DNA from: Tannerella sp.
GTDB lineage: Bacteria; Bacteroidota; Bacteroidia; Bacteroidales; Tannerellaceae
Assembly (NCBI GenBank): GCA_031272655.1
Contig: JAISTJ010000208.1
Span: 1 to 9,074, forward strand
Direction of reading: 5' to 3'
Length of the DNA: 9,074 nucleotides
Of the stretch, positions 1 through 6,851 are shown one piece after another. A program made the position numbers and the translations under genes. The notes beneath the pieces were generated by a model. That model was not told the origin of the DNA. It ran no database searches and saw only the letters and a program-made list of their open reading frames with translations. Numbering within the stretch: the stretch's first letter is position 1; each line of letters begins with the position of its first letter.

Positions 1-546
1 ACCCTCGACGTAATGACGGACTTCCGCATCGGCGGGTATATTTTCAACGAACCCTATCAATACACGATGACCTTAGGTGTGAACCCCGATACGGAAAATC
101 GTGAAGGCGAAGGATTCTACGATTATACATATGCAAACGGCGTGACGAAGAAAACCGGTATCATCCTCGACGGCGTGGTTTCAGACGGCGCAGGCGGATG
201 GAAGAAAAACGAAAAGGTTATTGCGTATGAAGATTACATCCAGACTACCTATGACTGGGGTAACGGCGGTCATCCGAACCGTACTCTCTTCCTCGCTAAA
301 AACACATGGTGGAAGGTACGTGAAGTGGCTTTATCTTACTCTTTGCCGAAAGACTTGATAAGAAACTCTGTGATAAAGAACCTTACTTTATCGGTTTATG
401 GAAGGAACTTGTTCTATCTCTACAAGAGCATACCGAATTACGATCCGGAAACCAGCAACAGTACAAACTGGAAAGACCAGTTAACTATTGGAGGTTCTGC
501 TTCACCGGTGCGCACTGTTGGTTGTTCACTGCGGGCAACATTTTAA
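1..546 (+). CDS. SusC/RagA-family TonB-linked outer membrane transporter, C-terminal fragment
   Basis: This is the last 181 residues of an outer-membrane TonB-dependent transporter; the reading frame is open from base 1, so the N-terminus (signal peptide, carboxypeptidase-like domain, plug and most of the barrel) lies upstream of the window. The visible part has the typical SusC end: a run WWKVREVALSYSLPKDLI, then NLTLSVYGRNLFYLYK and NYDPE, and a closing strand ending in Phe (CSLRATF), the usual outer-membrane barrel signal. SusC proteins form the channel of a complex whose lid is a SusD lipoprotein, and import glycans or peptides using TonB energy. The SusD partner starts 33 bases downstream, so the two are surely co-transcribed. 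The family is clear. The substrate cannot be told from this fragment, and no degradative enzyme is encoded nearby on the + strand. Confidence 0.95.
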   Translation, partial: TLDVMTDFRIGGYIFNEPYQYTMTLGVNPDTENREGEGFYDYTYANGVTKKTGIILDGVVSDGAGGWKKNEKVIAYEDYIQTTYDWGNGGHPNRTLFLAKNTWWKVREVALSYSLPKDLIRNSVIKNLTLSVYGRNLFYLYKSIPNYDPETSNSTNWKDQLTIGGSASPVRTVGCSLRATF

Positions 547-579
547 TTAATTATGTATAACTATATAATATATAAGAAT

Positions 580-2352
580 ATGAAAAATTTGAATTCAATA
601 ATAATATTACTGGCTGTCGTTTTTACATTCAGCAGATGTAGTGAAGATGCCTACGACTCTAAGTATGCGGACCCGGGCAAAGCTTCAACGACTACGCTTG
701 ATAAATTGATGTCGGGAACCATGCTTTATGCAAACGACTTCTACTGCTCCACTTACGGACGGTACTTCGGTTACGATCCCCAAAAGGTTAGCAAACAGGC
801 AAATTCTCTCGGTTTCACCTTGGAAGGAGGTATTTATTACAGGGACGAGGGTTACGGCGATTATGGCGAACCCTACGGCAACTATCCTTACATGGTTACT
901 AACCTGCGCAAAATGGAACAGTTGTATGAAGCGCTTCCCGATGACGAGAAGCCTGCTAATGAAGCCTATCTGTTAGCGGCAGAGACTCACCTCTATGGTA
1001 TGATGATCTACTTGCTAAGCAGCTACGGGCCTATCCCGTACACAGAAATCGGACAGGTAGCCCTCACAGGAGATATTGCTTATGCCAGCCCCCATTTTGA
1101 AGACGACAAAGTAACGTGGAAAACGATTTTGGACCGTCTGGGCGTTATTGCCGGCAAATTTGCTACGGGCATCAAACCGGCCGCCTTTGCCGGACAGGAT
1201 TTTGTCAATGGCGGCGATATGGAGGCATGGCAACGGTATGCCAACTCGCTTCGTTTACGTGGCGCCCTGCACATCTCAACCAATGGAGACTTGACGTCAT
1301 ACGGACAGGGTATCATAAAAGAGATTCTGGGTAACCCTTCGGCTTATCCCATCGTTGAGGATAACAGCCAAAATATTGACATCGCCCGTCAGACGTCCGG
1401 TCCATTGAACATTGAAGGTGGTTCGGGCTTCGACTGGCACAACCTGCAAACGGCATCTGCCGAGCTTATCAACCGCATGCAAAAGGCCGGCGACGGTGGC
1501 GAATGGGTACCCGGACAGGATGACCCGCGTCTGCCGCTGATGTTCTGTTTGGCGACAAAGAACGGAGAACAGCCTGTAGAAACAGCCGCAGAGGAAGTGG
1601 TAGCAAATCCCTTGAAGGAAGGCAAGGCTGTAGCAACGGTTTACCGTGGCGCAAGCGCCAATTCGGATTACGATACCTTTCAGGAATACTTCTTTACTCG
1701 ATTGACCAGAGGTTACTATTCGCGCGTTCGCCGTTTCGGTTTCTTCTATGGTAACCAGAACTGGCCGCACCAGTGCATCACTGCGTATGAAATGCACTTC
1801 ATCAAAGCCGAAGCCATACAGCGTGGTTGGGTGTCGGGCGACGCTAAAGCAGCGTTCACCGAAGGTATCAAACAATCAATCAAGTTTTTGTTCAGTATTC
1901 ACAACACTCGTTCGCGTACCGAAGCGGACAACGGTGATAGTGATTACCTGAACGGAATACAACAGCGTACTGTTATTGATCCCGACCAGTCTGTTTATAA
2001 TGACGATTGGATTACTGCTTTCGCTGATGCTCGTTGGAATACCAAAATTGACGGTAGCAGCTATGGCGGTGGCAATCTTGAAGCTATCTTAGACCAGAAA
2101 TGGGTGGCTTTCGGTTACCTTAACAGCGCAGAACAATGGAGCGACCTGCGCCGCACAGGCTATCCGCGCATGTACTACGAAAAAGACCACGATCCAACCG
2201 CACCGTATCCATATCCTTATAACAGGTTTAGATATGTGGACAGCGAGCGCAATTATAATGCCAACTTCCAGACTGAAGCCGCTCCGCACGATAATTGTTC
2301 GGAAGTGCTCTTCTGGGCTATCGCAGACTGGCACGATGGACCGAAGTGGTAA
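580..2352 (+). CDS. SusD/RagB-family nutrient-binding outer membrane lipoprotein
   Basis: A complete SusD-like surface lipoprotein of 590 residues, the substrate-capturing lid of the SusC channel encoded just upstream. I chose the ATG at 580 because it gives a standard lipoprotein signal peptide (MKNLN, then a hydrophobic stretch, lipobox FSRC with Cys20). An in-frame ATG at 553 would add nine residues ahead of it. Arg just before the Cys is unusual for a lipobox. The acidic SED after Cys20 fits the Bacteroidota surface-export signal for lipoproteins. Family marks are LYGMMIYLLSSYGPIPYTE, the helix WQRYANSLRLRGALHI, DPRLPLMF, AYEMHFIKAEAIQRGW and, near the C-terminus, WSDLRRTGYPRM. These resemble the SusD-like_2 branch more than classical starch SusD. 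The Tyr- and Gly-rich stretch after residue 80 may be part of the ligand face, but the ligand is unknown. The gene is closed by a strong terminator. Confidence 0.95.
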   Translation: MKNLNSIIILLAVVFTFSRCSEDAYDSKYADPGKASTTTLDKLMSGTMLYANDFYCSTYGRYFGYDPQKVSKQANSLGFTLEGGIYYRDEGYGDYGEPYGNYPYMVTNLRKMEQLYEALPDDEKPANEAYLLAAETHLYGMMIYLLSSYGPIPYTEIGQVALTGDIAYASPHFEDDKVTWKTILDRLGVIAGKFATGIKPAAFAGQDFVNGGDMEAWQRYANSLRLRGALHISTNGDLTSYGQGIIKEILGNPSAYPIVEDNSQNIDIARQTSGPLNIEGGSGFDWHNLQTASAELINRMQKAGDGGEWVPGQDDPRLPLMFCLATKNGEQPVETAAEEVVANPLKEGKAVATVYRGASANSDYDTFQEYFFTRLTRGYYSRVRRFGFFYGNQNWPHQCITAYEMHFIKAEAIQRGWVSGDAKAAFTEGIKQSIKFLFSIHNTRSRTEADNGDSDYLNGIQQRTVIDPDQSVYNDDWITAFADARWNTKIDGSSYGGGNLEAILDQKWVAFGYLNSAEQWSDLRRTGYPRMYYEKDHDPTAPYPYPYNRFRYVDSERNYNANFQTEAAPHDNCSEVLFWAIADWHDGPKW

Positions 2353-2380
2353 TTAAAAGCATTTTTTTAATGCCAATATA

Positions 2381-2429
2381 AATAACGGCTTCATCTCACA
2401 CAAATGAGTGAAGCCGTTATTTTTTTTTT
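2381..2429 (+). terminator. Rho-independent terminator after the SusC/SusD pair
   Basis: A long inverted repeat has left arm AATAACGGCTTCA plus TCTCA (2381-2398), a short loop CACAAA (2399-2404), and right arm TGAG then TGAAGCCGTTATT (2405-2421) with one bulged base. A run of ten T follows at 2420-2429. It starts 28 bases after the SusD stop codon and ends the SusC/SusD transcript. Because hisD converges on it from the other side, the hairpin may also slow transcription coming from that direction, but no matching U-run is seen in that sense. Confidence 0.9.
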
Positions 2430-2433
2430 GAAA

Positions 2434-2459
2434 ATTCTTAATTCTTAATTCTTAATTCT
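2434..2459. repeat. Heptanucleotide tandem repeat (ATTCTTA, about 3.7 copies)
   Basis: Three perfect copies of ATTCTTA (2434-2440, 2441-2447, 2448-2454) are followed by a partial ATTCT (2455-2459). The hisD stop codon (TAA on the - strand, 2452-2454) and its last Asn codon fall in the first units read from the hisD side. Gain or loss of units beyond the stop would not change the HisD protein. The tract sits between the SusD terminator and the hisD end, with no other feature. Confidence 0.9.
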
Positions 2460-3747
2460 CAAAGCGGCTTAACCTGATTGAGACTGCGTTGCGGTGGGCT
2501 TCGAGGAGTTCGGCGGCGGACATTGTTTCTATCGTCGGGGCTAAGGCTGCGAGACCTTCGCGGGTTATCTCCTGAAAAGTTATTTTTTTTGTGAAACTGT
2601 CTAAATTGACGCCGCTGTACATACGCGCATAGCCCTTTGTAGGCAGGGTGTGATTAGTTCCGGAAGCATAATCGCCGGCGCTTTCCGGTGTATATGCGCC
2701 CAGAAAAACACTTCCGGCATTAGTGATGCGCTCGCTAATAAGCTGATAATCAGATGTTTGTATAATTAAATGTTCAGGCGCATACGTGTTGGTGTACTCA
2801 ATCACCTCGTCCTGATTGTCTAATACAATTATCTTGCTGAATGTCAATGACTTTTCCGTCAGTTCGCGGCGCGGAAGAGTTGCTGCCTGACGGACGATTT
2901 CCTCCTGTACCGTTGAGGCGAGTTTTTCCGATGTTGTCAGCATAACCGACTGACTATCAGCACCATGCTCTGCCTGTGAAAGGAAATCGGCTGCAATAAA
3001 AGCGGGGTTGGCGCTGTCGTCGGCAATAATTTCCACTTCCGAAGGCCCTGCGGGCATGTCAATAGCCGTTCCCTGCATGCTTACTAACTGCTTTGCCGCT
3101 GTAACATACTGATTCCCGGGACCAAAAATCTTATACACTTTCGGGATGCTTTCCGTGCCGTAAGCCATAGCTCCAATAGCCTGAATACCACCGACTTTGA
3201 ATACTTTTTCAACGCCGGAAATTTTGGCGGCATAAAGTATTGCGGGATGGATTTTTCCCTCGCTGTTTGGCGGCGAGCAGAGCACAACCTCGCGACATCC
3301 CGCTATCCGTGCGGGAATGGCGAGCATTAGCACTGTTGAAAACAGCGGCGCTGTTCCTCCTGGTATATACAAGCCTGTTTTCTCGATTGGAGCGGCTTTT
3401 TGCCAGCATACGACGCCCGGCATAGTCTCTTTTTTAACGCCCTCGAACCGCTGGGCGGCATGGAACGTCTCAATATTTTGCGCCGCAATAGCGATAGCCC
3501 GCTTCAGTTCTTCGGAAACCAACAGCGCCGCCTCTGCAAATTCCCCGTCAGAAACCATCAGTTCGCCGATCCTGACGCGGTCGAAACGTTCCCCGTAGAG
3601 ACGCACGGCTTCATCGCCGCCCTGCCGCACCTCGTCAAGCACCGTCCGCACTGTGTCATACAGCGATGTTACGTCTAACTCCGCCCTTTGCTGAAGAGTA
3701 GCCCATTCGTTGCGTGCGGGATATTTAACTATCTGAACAACAGCCAT
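2452..3747 (-). CDS. hisD: Histidinol dehydrogenase
   Basis: HisD catalyses the last two steps of histidine synthesis, oxidising L-histidinol via histidinal to L-histidine with two NAD+ in the cytoplasm, using one zinc ion. The 431-residue length is normal for the family. The key residues are all present, each one position before its Escherichia coli counterpart: zinc ligands Gln258 and His261 (in FLSQAEHGADSQ), Asp359 (SAGDYASG) and His418 (EAHRNA), and the acid-base pair Glu325-His326 (APEHL). The signature MPAGPSEVEIIAD and the FGPGNQYVTAAK stretch are also intact. The start ATG directly follows the hisG stop (TAA-ATG, no gap), which implies translational coupling. Downstream there is only a tandem repeat and a terminator; hisC and hisB, which often follow hisD in Bacteroidota, are not here. 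Confidence 0.98.
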   Translation of the reverse strand: MAVVQIVKYPARNEWATLQQRAELDVTSLYDTVRTVLDEVRQGGDEAVRLYGERFDRVRIGELMVSDGEFAEAALLVSEELKRAIAIAAQNIETFHAAQRFEGVKKETMPGVVCWQKAAPIEKTGLYIPGGTAPLFSTVLMLAIPARIAGCREVVLCSPPNSEGKIHPAILYAAKISGVEKVFKVGGIQAIGAMAYGTESIPKVYKIFGPGNQYVTAAKQLVSMQGTAIDMPAGPSEVEIIADDSANPAFIAADFLSQAEHGADSQSVMLTTSEKLASTVQEEIVRQAATLPRRELTEKSLTFSKIIVLDNQDEVIEYTNTYAPEHLIIQTSDYQLISERITNAGSVFLGAYTPESAGDYASGTNHTLPTKGYARMYSGVNLDSFTKKITFQEITREGLAALAPTIETMSAAELLEAHRNAVSIRLSRFEN

Positions 3748-4599
3748 TTATAAAATCATTTTTTCGATGGGAACAACTATAATACCCTCAGCGCCAATAG
3801 CTTTCAGTTTATCAATTATCTCCCAGAAATGTTTCTCGGTGATAACCGACTGTATCGAAACCCAGCCTGCATCGGCCAAAGGCGTAACGGTCGGGCTTTT
3901 CATGCCGGGAAGTAGTTCGGTGATCTCCGCAACCTTGTCTTTCGGGGCGTTCAGCAGTACATATTTTTTGCCGGAAGCCTCTTGGACAGCGGCGAAACGA
4001 AACAGCAACCGGTCGAGAATTTCCCGTTTTTCAGGCGAAAGCGACTTGTTGGCTATCAGCAACGCCTCGCTTTTCATTACCGTATAAACTTCTTTTAACT
4101 GATTGCTAATCAGGGTACTGCCGGAGCTTACAATATCAAAAATAGCATCCGCAAGGCCGATACCCGGAGCAATCTCAACAGAGCCGGAAATGATATGCGT
4201 CGAAGCCTGTATGTTGTTGTCTTTCAGGAATTTATGCAAAATTACAGGGTAGGAGGTAGCTATCGTTTTGCCGTTAAACCACGACAAACCGGAGTAAACC
4301 TCATCTTTCGGGATTGCGAGCGAGAGACGGCAGCGGCTAAAACCGAGCCGTTTAACAAGTTCGGCTTCGCTGCCCTTTTCCACATACTCGTTTTCACCTA
4401 CAATTCCCACGTCAGCAACGCCATTCGCCACCGACTGCGGGATATCATCATCGCGTAGAAACAGCACTTCGACCGGAAAATCAACCGCCGAAAGCAGCAG
4501 CGTACGCTTTGCTTTGCTAAGTTTGAGACCCGCCTCGTCGAGCAAAGCTATCGTTTCTTCATAAAGACGTCCTTTTGACTGAACCGCTATTCGTAACAT
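3748..4599 (-). CDS. hisG: ATP phosphoribosyltransferase, long form
   Basis: HisG catalyses the first committed step of histidine synthesis, joining ATP and PRPP to give phosphoribosyl-ATP. With 283 residues from the start at 4599 it is the long, self-sufficient form that needs no HisZ. The catalytic domains cover about residues 1-205: the N-terminus MLRIAVQSKGRL, the DVGIVGENEY stretch, and the PRPP-binding signature ISGSVEIAPGIGLADAIFDI continuing to SSGSTL (about 137-163). Residues about 210-283 form the ACT-like C-terminal domain, where histidine is known to bind for feedback inhibition in this family. An upstream in-frame extension to 4725 exists, but it is rejected because it lacks family resemblance and contains the likely promoter. 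First gene of a hisG-hisD transcript. Confidence 0.97.
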   Translation of the reverse strand: MLRIAVQSKGRLYEETIALLDEAGLKLSKAKRTLLLSAVDFPVEVLFLRDDDIPQSVANGVADVGIVGENEYVEKGSEAELVKRLGFSRCRLSLAIPKDEVYSGLSWFNGKTIATSYPVILHKFLKDNNIQASTHIISGSVEIAPGIGLADAIFDIVSSGSTLISNQLKEVYTVMKSEALLIANKSLSPEKREILDRLLFRFAAVQEASGKKYVLLNAPKDKVAEITELLPGMKSPTVTPLADAGWVSIQSVITEKHFWEIIDKLKAIGAEGIIVVPIEKMIL

Positions 4600-4665
4600 A
4601 TATAATTTATTTATTTTTAAATACTTATCATCTAAGCAACGAAAAAAATCACTCATTGCAGAGTA

Positions 4666-4673
4666 CAAAAGTA
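4666..4673 (-). promoter_or_regulatory. Bacteroidota -7 promoter element for hisGD
   Basis: Read on the - strand this is TACTTTTG, a match to the Bacteroidota housekeeping -7 consensus TAnnTTTG. It lies 66 bases before the hisG ATG, implying a leader of roughly 60 bases. No convincing TTTG -33 box is seen at the usual spacing. I see no His-rich leader peptide or attenuator in the leader. Confidence 0.55.
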
Positions 4674-4694
4674 GCATTTTTTCGTTAAATTTAA

Positions 4695-4702
4695 TAACTT
4701 TG
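4695..4702 (+). promoter_or_regulatory. Bacteroidota -7 promoter element for the dehydrogenase gene
   Basis: TAACTTTG matches TAnnTTTG exactly. It ends 29 bases before the ATG at 4732, giving a short leader of about 20-25 bases. A T-rich stretch at 4677-4683 stands at about the -33 position. It faces away from the hisG -7 element only 21 bases to the left, so the two promoters share their upstream DNA. Confidence 0.6.
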
Positions 4703-4731
4703 CGGCCGAATTTCATTTTTAACAAACACCA

Positions 4732-5997
4732 ATGAAAACTAAAGCAATAAGATTATACGGAAAGAATGATCTCCGTATGGAAGAGTTTGAACTGCCTGAT
4801 ATTCAGGAAGATGAGATATTAGCGAAGGTTGTTTGCGACAGCATTTGCATGTCGTCATACAAAGCCACGCATGAGGCTGATATTCACAAGCGTGTGCCTC
4901 GTGATACGGCTCAAAACCCTGTAATCATCGGACATGAGTTTGCAGGCGAGCTGATTGAAGTAGGCGCAAAGTGGAAATCGCAGTTTTCCGCAGGCGAGAA
5001 ATTTTCCATTCAGCCGGCTTTGAATGACCATGCCGGGCCTGTCGGCATTTTGAGTGCGCCGGGGTATTCGTACCGTTACATCGGCGGCGACGCCACGTAT
5101 GTTGTCATTCCCGACTCGGTGATGTCGCACAACTGCCTGCTGCACTACACCGGCAAAGGGTTTTATCCTGCGTCGTTGTCGGAGCCTCTGTCGTGCGTGA
5201 TAGGCGCCATGCACGCTAATTATCACACCGTTCAGGGGTCATACAGGCATATTATGGAGATAAAAGACGGCGGAAATATGGCTATTCTTGCGGGTGTCGG
5301 CCCGATGGGTCTTGCGGCCATCAATTATGCTATCCATCGCACCGACCGCAAACCTAAACTGTTGATTGTTACCGATATAGATCAGTCGCGTTTAGACCGC
5401 GCTGCAACTTTATATACTGTAGAAGAGGCGGCTAAAAACGGCATAACATTGAAATATATCAATACCGGCGCGGTGGAAAATCCTGTCGGCGAGTTGATGA
5501 CTCTGACGGGCGGTTATGGATACGACGATGTGTTCGTTTTCGCACCTGTTGCGCCGATTGTTGAGCAGGCGGACGCCATCCTTGCTATTGACGGGTGTCT
5601 TAACTTCTTCGCTGGGCCTTCAAAAACCGATTTCAAGGCGCCGTTTAATTTCTACAACGTCCATTATGCCCGCACGCATATCACAGGTACGAGCGGTGGT
5701 AACAACGACGATATGACCGAGGCGCTTGATATGATGAACAAAGGGCTTGACCCTGCAGGTCTCGTAACTCATATCGGAGGTTTGAACGCTGTTATTGACA
5801 CGACAATGAACCTGCCTTCTATACCCGGAGGTAAGAAGCTGATTTATACTCACTTAACAATGCCGCTGACGCCGATAGCAGAGTTTGAAGAGAAAGGCAA
5901 AACAGACCCGCTCTTCGCCGAACTGCACAAGCTCTGCGAAGCTAACAACGGGTTGTGGAATGTTGATGCCGAAGACTTCCTGCTGAAAAGCCTTTAA
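4732..5997 (+). CDS. Zinc-dependent medium-chain dehydrogenase, L-sorbose-1-phosphate reductase-like
   Basis: A 421-residue member of the medium-chain alcohol/polyol dehydrogenase superfamily, likely a cytoplasmic NAD(P)-dependent oxidoreductase of a sugar alcohol or sugar phosphate. The GroES-like catalytic domain shows Cys39 (SICMSSYK, in place of the usual CGSD), the GHEFAGELIEVG motif with His68-Glu69, and SEPLSC with Glu151. These are the expected catalytic zinc ligands. The four-cysteine structural zinc lobe is absent, as in the sorbitol/sorbose-phosphate reductase branch. The Rossmann fold follows with AGVGPMGLAA (about 187-196), and Asp215 at the end of the second strand favours NAD+ over NADP+. 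The protein is longer than the usual 340-350 residues because of inserts around 90-120 and a C-terminal tail. The overall pattern resembles L-sorbose-1-phosphate reductase, but the substrate is an inference. Single gene with its own promoter; its stop overlaps that of the convergent lipoprotein gene by four bases. Confidence 0.85.
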   Translation: MKTKAIRLYGKNDLRMEEFELPDIQEDEILAKVVCDSICMSSYKATHEADIHKRVPRDTAQNPVIIGHEFAGELIEVGAKWKSQFSAGEKFSIQPALNDHAGPVGILSAPGYSYRYIGGDATYVVIPDSVMSHNCLLHYTGKGFYPASLSEPLSCVIGAMHANYHTVQGSYRHIMEIKDGGNMAILAGVGPMGLAAINYAIHRTDRKPKLLIVTDIDQSRLDRAATLYTVEEAAKNGITLKYINTGAVENPVGELMTLTGGYGYDDVFVFAPVAPIVEQADAILAIDGCLNFFAGPSKTDFKAPFNFYNVHYARTHITGTSGGNNDDMTEALDMMNKGLDPAGLVTHIGGLNAVIDTTMNLPSIPGGKKLIYTHLTMPLTPIAEFEEKGKTDPLFAELHKLCEANNGLWNVDAEDFLLKSL

Positions 5998-6815
5998 TAG
6001 CTGTAAACGTTAAGGAACGAAGCAATTATCAAATCCTGAGTGCCGCTGCTCCATGTCATTTCTCCGGTTTCGGCGTCAATTTCAGATACATAGTTGATCC
6101 GGATCTTGAACGTTGACGAGTTTTCCATATAGCCGCTGCCGAGAGCGTTTTTCTCTGCGTTGGCGGCTGAATAGAGGAAGTTTTTCAGCTCGTAGGCATT
6201 CAGGAAGCCTATTTCTTGCTCGGTTCTCGTTGTGGCGCTTTTCATCTTCGCGCGCAGGAAGAGGTCGTAGTAACGGCTGCCGTCAGCGGCTGCTTGGGTT
6301 GACGAAATTGAGCCGGCGTTGTACGACATATCCCAGTCAATCTGCGATTCTTCGGGGATTTTGATAGTGTGCGCCATAAAGAAATAGCCGTCTGCGTAAG
6401 CGCAGTTGTCTTGCTCATAGCCGCTTATCAAAGGCAGCTCGTCGGCTAACAGGGCAGTAGTGTCGGTTAGGTAAGGCTTTGAGTAATAGCTGTCTAACTC
6501 TTGATACTGGTTGATTGTAACGGAATAATAACCGTTTTCCGAAACCATCGCTGCCGTGTTTAGGGGGTCATCGTAATTGATGGTGTAGTAAACCCAATAG
6601 CACTTGCCGTCTTCAAAACTGTTCATTGACTGTGAGTAAACATCTCCGATAGAGCTTTTGAAAACAGGGCTGAAAGGATTTGACGCTATGCCGCCGACCA
6701 ACCTGTAAACGCCGACGGCATTAGCTGAAGCTTCGTTTTTACCTTCGCCAAGGCACGAAGATAAACCGGTAATGAAAAGCGCTAAAGCGCATAAAAATAA
6801 ACTGATTCTTTTCAT
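5994..6815 (-). CDS. Secreted lipoprotein of unknown function (possibly NigD-like)
   Basis: A 273-residue lipoprotein with a clear type II signal peptide: MKR, a hydrophobic core, and lipobox LSSC with Cys21. After it comes CLGEGKNE, a glycine- and acid-containing linker. The mature part has no membrane segment and is rich in Tyr, Ser and Asn, with alternating strand-like stretches (CYWVYYTINYDD, GYYSVTINQY, GYFFMAHTIKI, FKIRINYVSEID), suggesting a beta-sandwich. I do not recognise it with certainty; size, lipobox and layout recall NigD-like proteins of Bacteroidales, but this is a guess. It lies 36 bases after the beta-barrel gene and on the same strand as the sigma factor, so it is probably the third gene of that operon, with a possible extra promoter of its own. 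Its TAA shares the bases TTAA (5994-5997) with the stop of the convergent dehydrogenase gene. Confidence 0.75.
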   Translation of the reverse strand: MKRISLFLCALALFITGLSSCLGEGKNEASANAVGVYRLVGGIASNPFSPVFKSSIGDVYSQSMNSFEDGKCYWVYYTINYDDPLNTAAMVSENGYYSVTINQYQELDSYYSKPYLTDTTALLADELPLISGYEQDNCAYADGYFFMAHTIKIPEESQIDWDMSYNAGSISSTQAAADGSRYYDLFLRAKMKSATTRTEQEIGFLNAYELKNFLYSAANAEKNALGSGYMENSSTFKIRINYVSEIDAETGEMTWSSGTQDLIIASFLNVYSY

Positions 6816-6851
6816 TTCTCTCTTATTATTAAATAGTTAAATATTCTATTT

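Noticed and set aside
553..579. Upstream ATG for the SusD gene
   Set aside because: It would put nine extra residues (MYNYIIYKN) before an already complete lipoprotein signal peptide; the ATG at 580 fits better.
1297..1875. 192-residue open frame opposite the SusD gene
   Set aside because: It lies wholly antisense to a well-recognised gene, has no family features and reflects codon bias of the SusD frame.
2359..2373. Small hairpin GCATT-TTTTT-AATGC before the main terminator
   Set aside because: The stem is only five base pairs with a T-only loop and no following T-run; too weak to call.
4600..4665. Histidine attenuator leader peptide before hisG
   Set aside because: No short frame rich in His codons and no hairpin with a T-run is present in the leader.
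4600..4725. In-frame N-terminal extension of hisG by 42 residues
   Set aside because: The extension has no resemblance to HisG, the family begins at MLRIAVQSKGRL, and the likely promoter lies within it.
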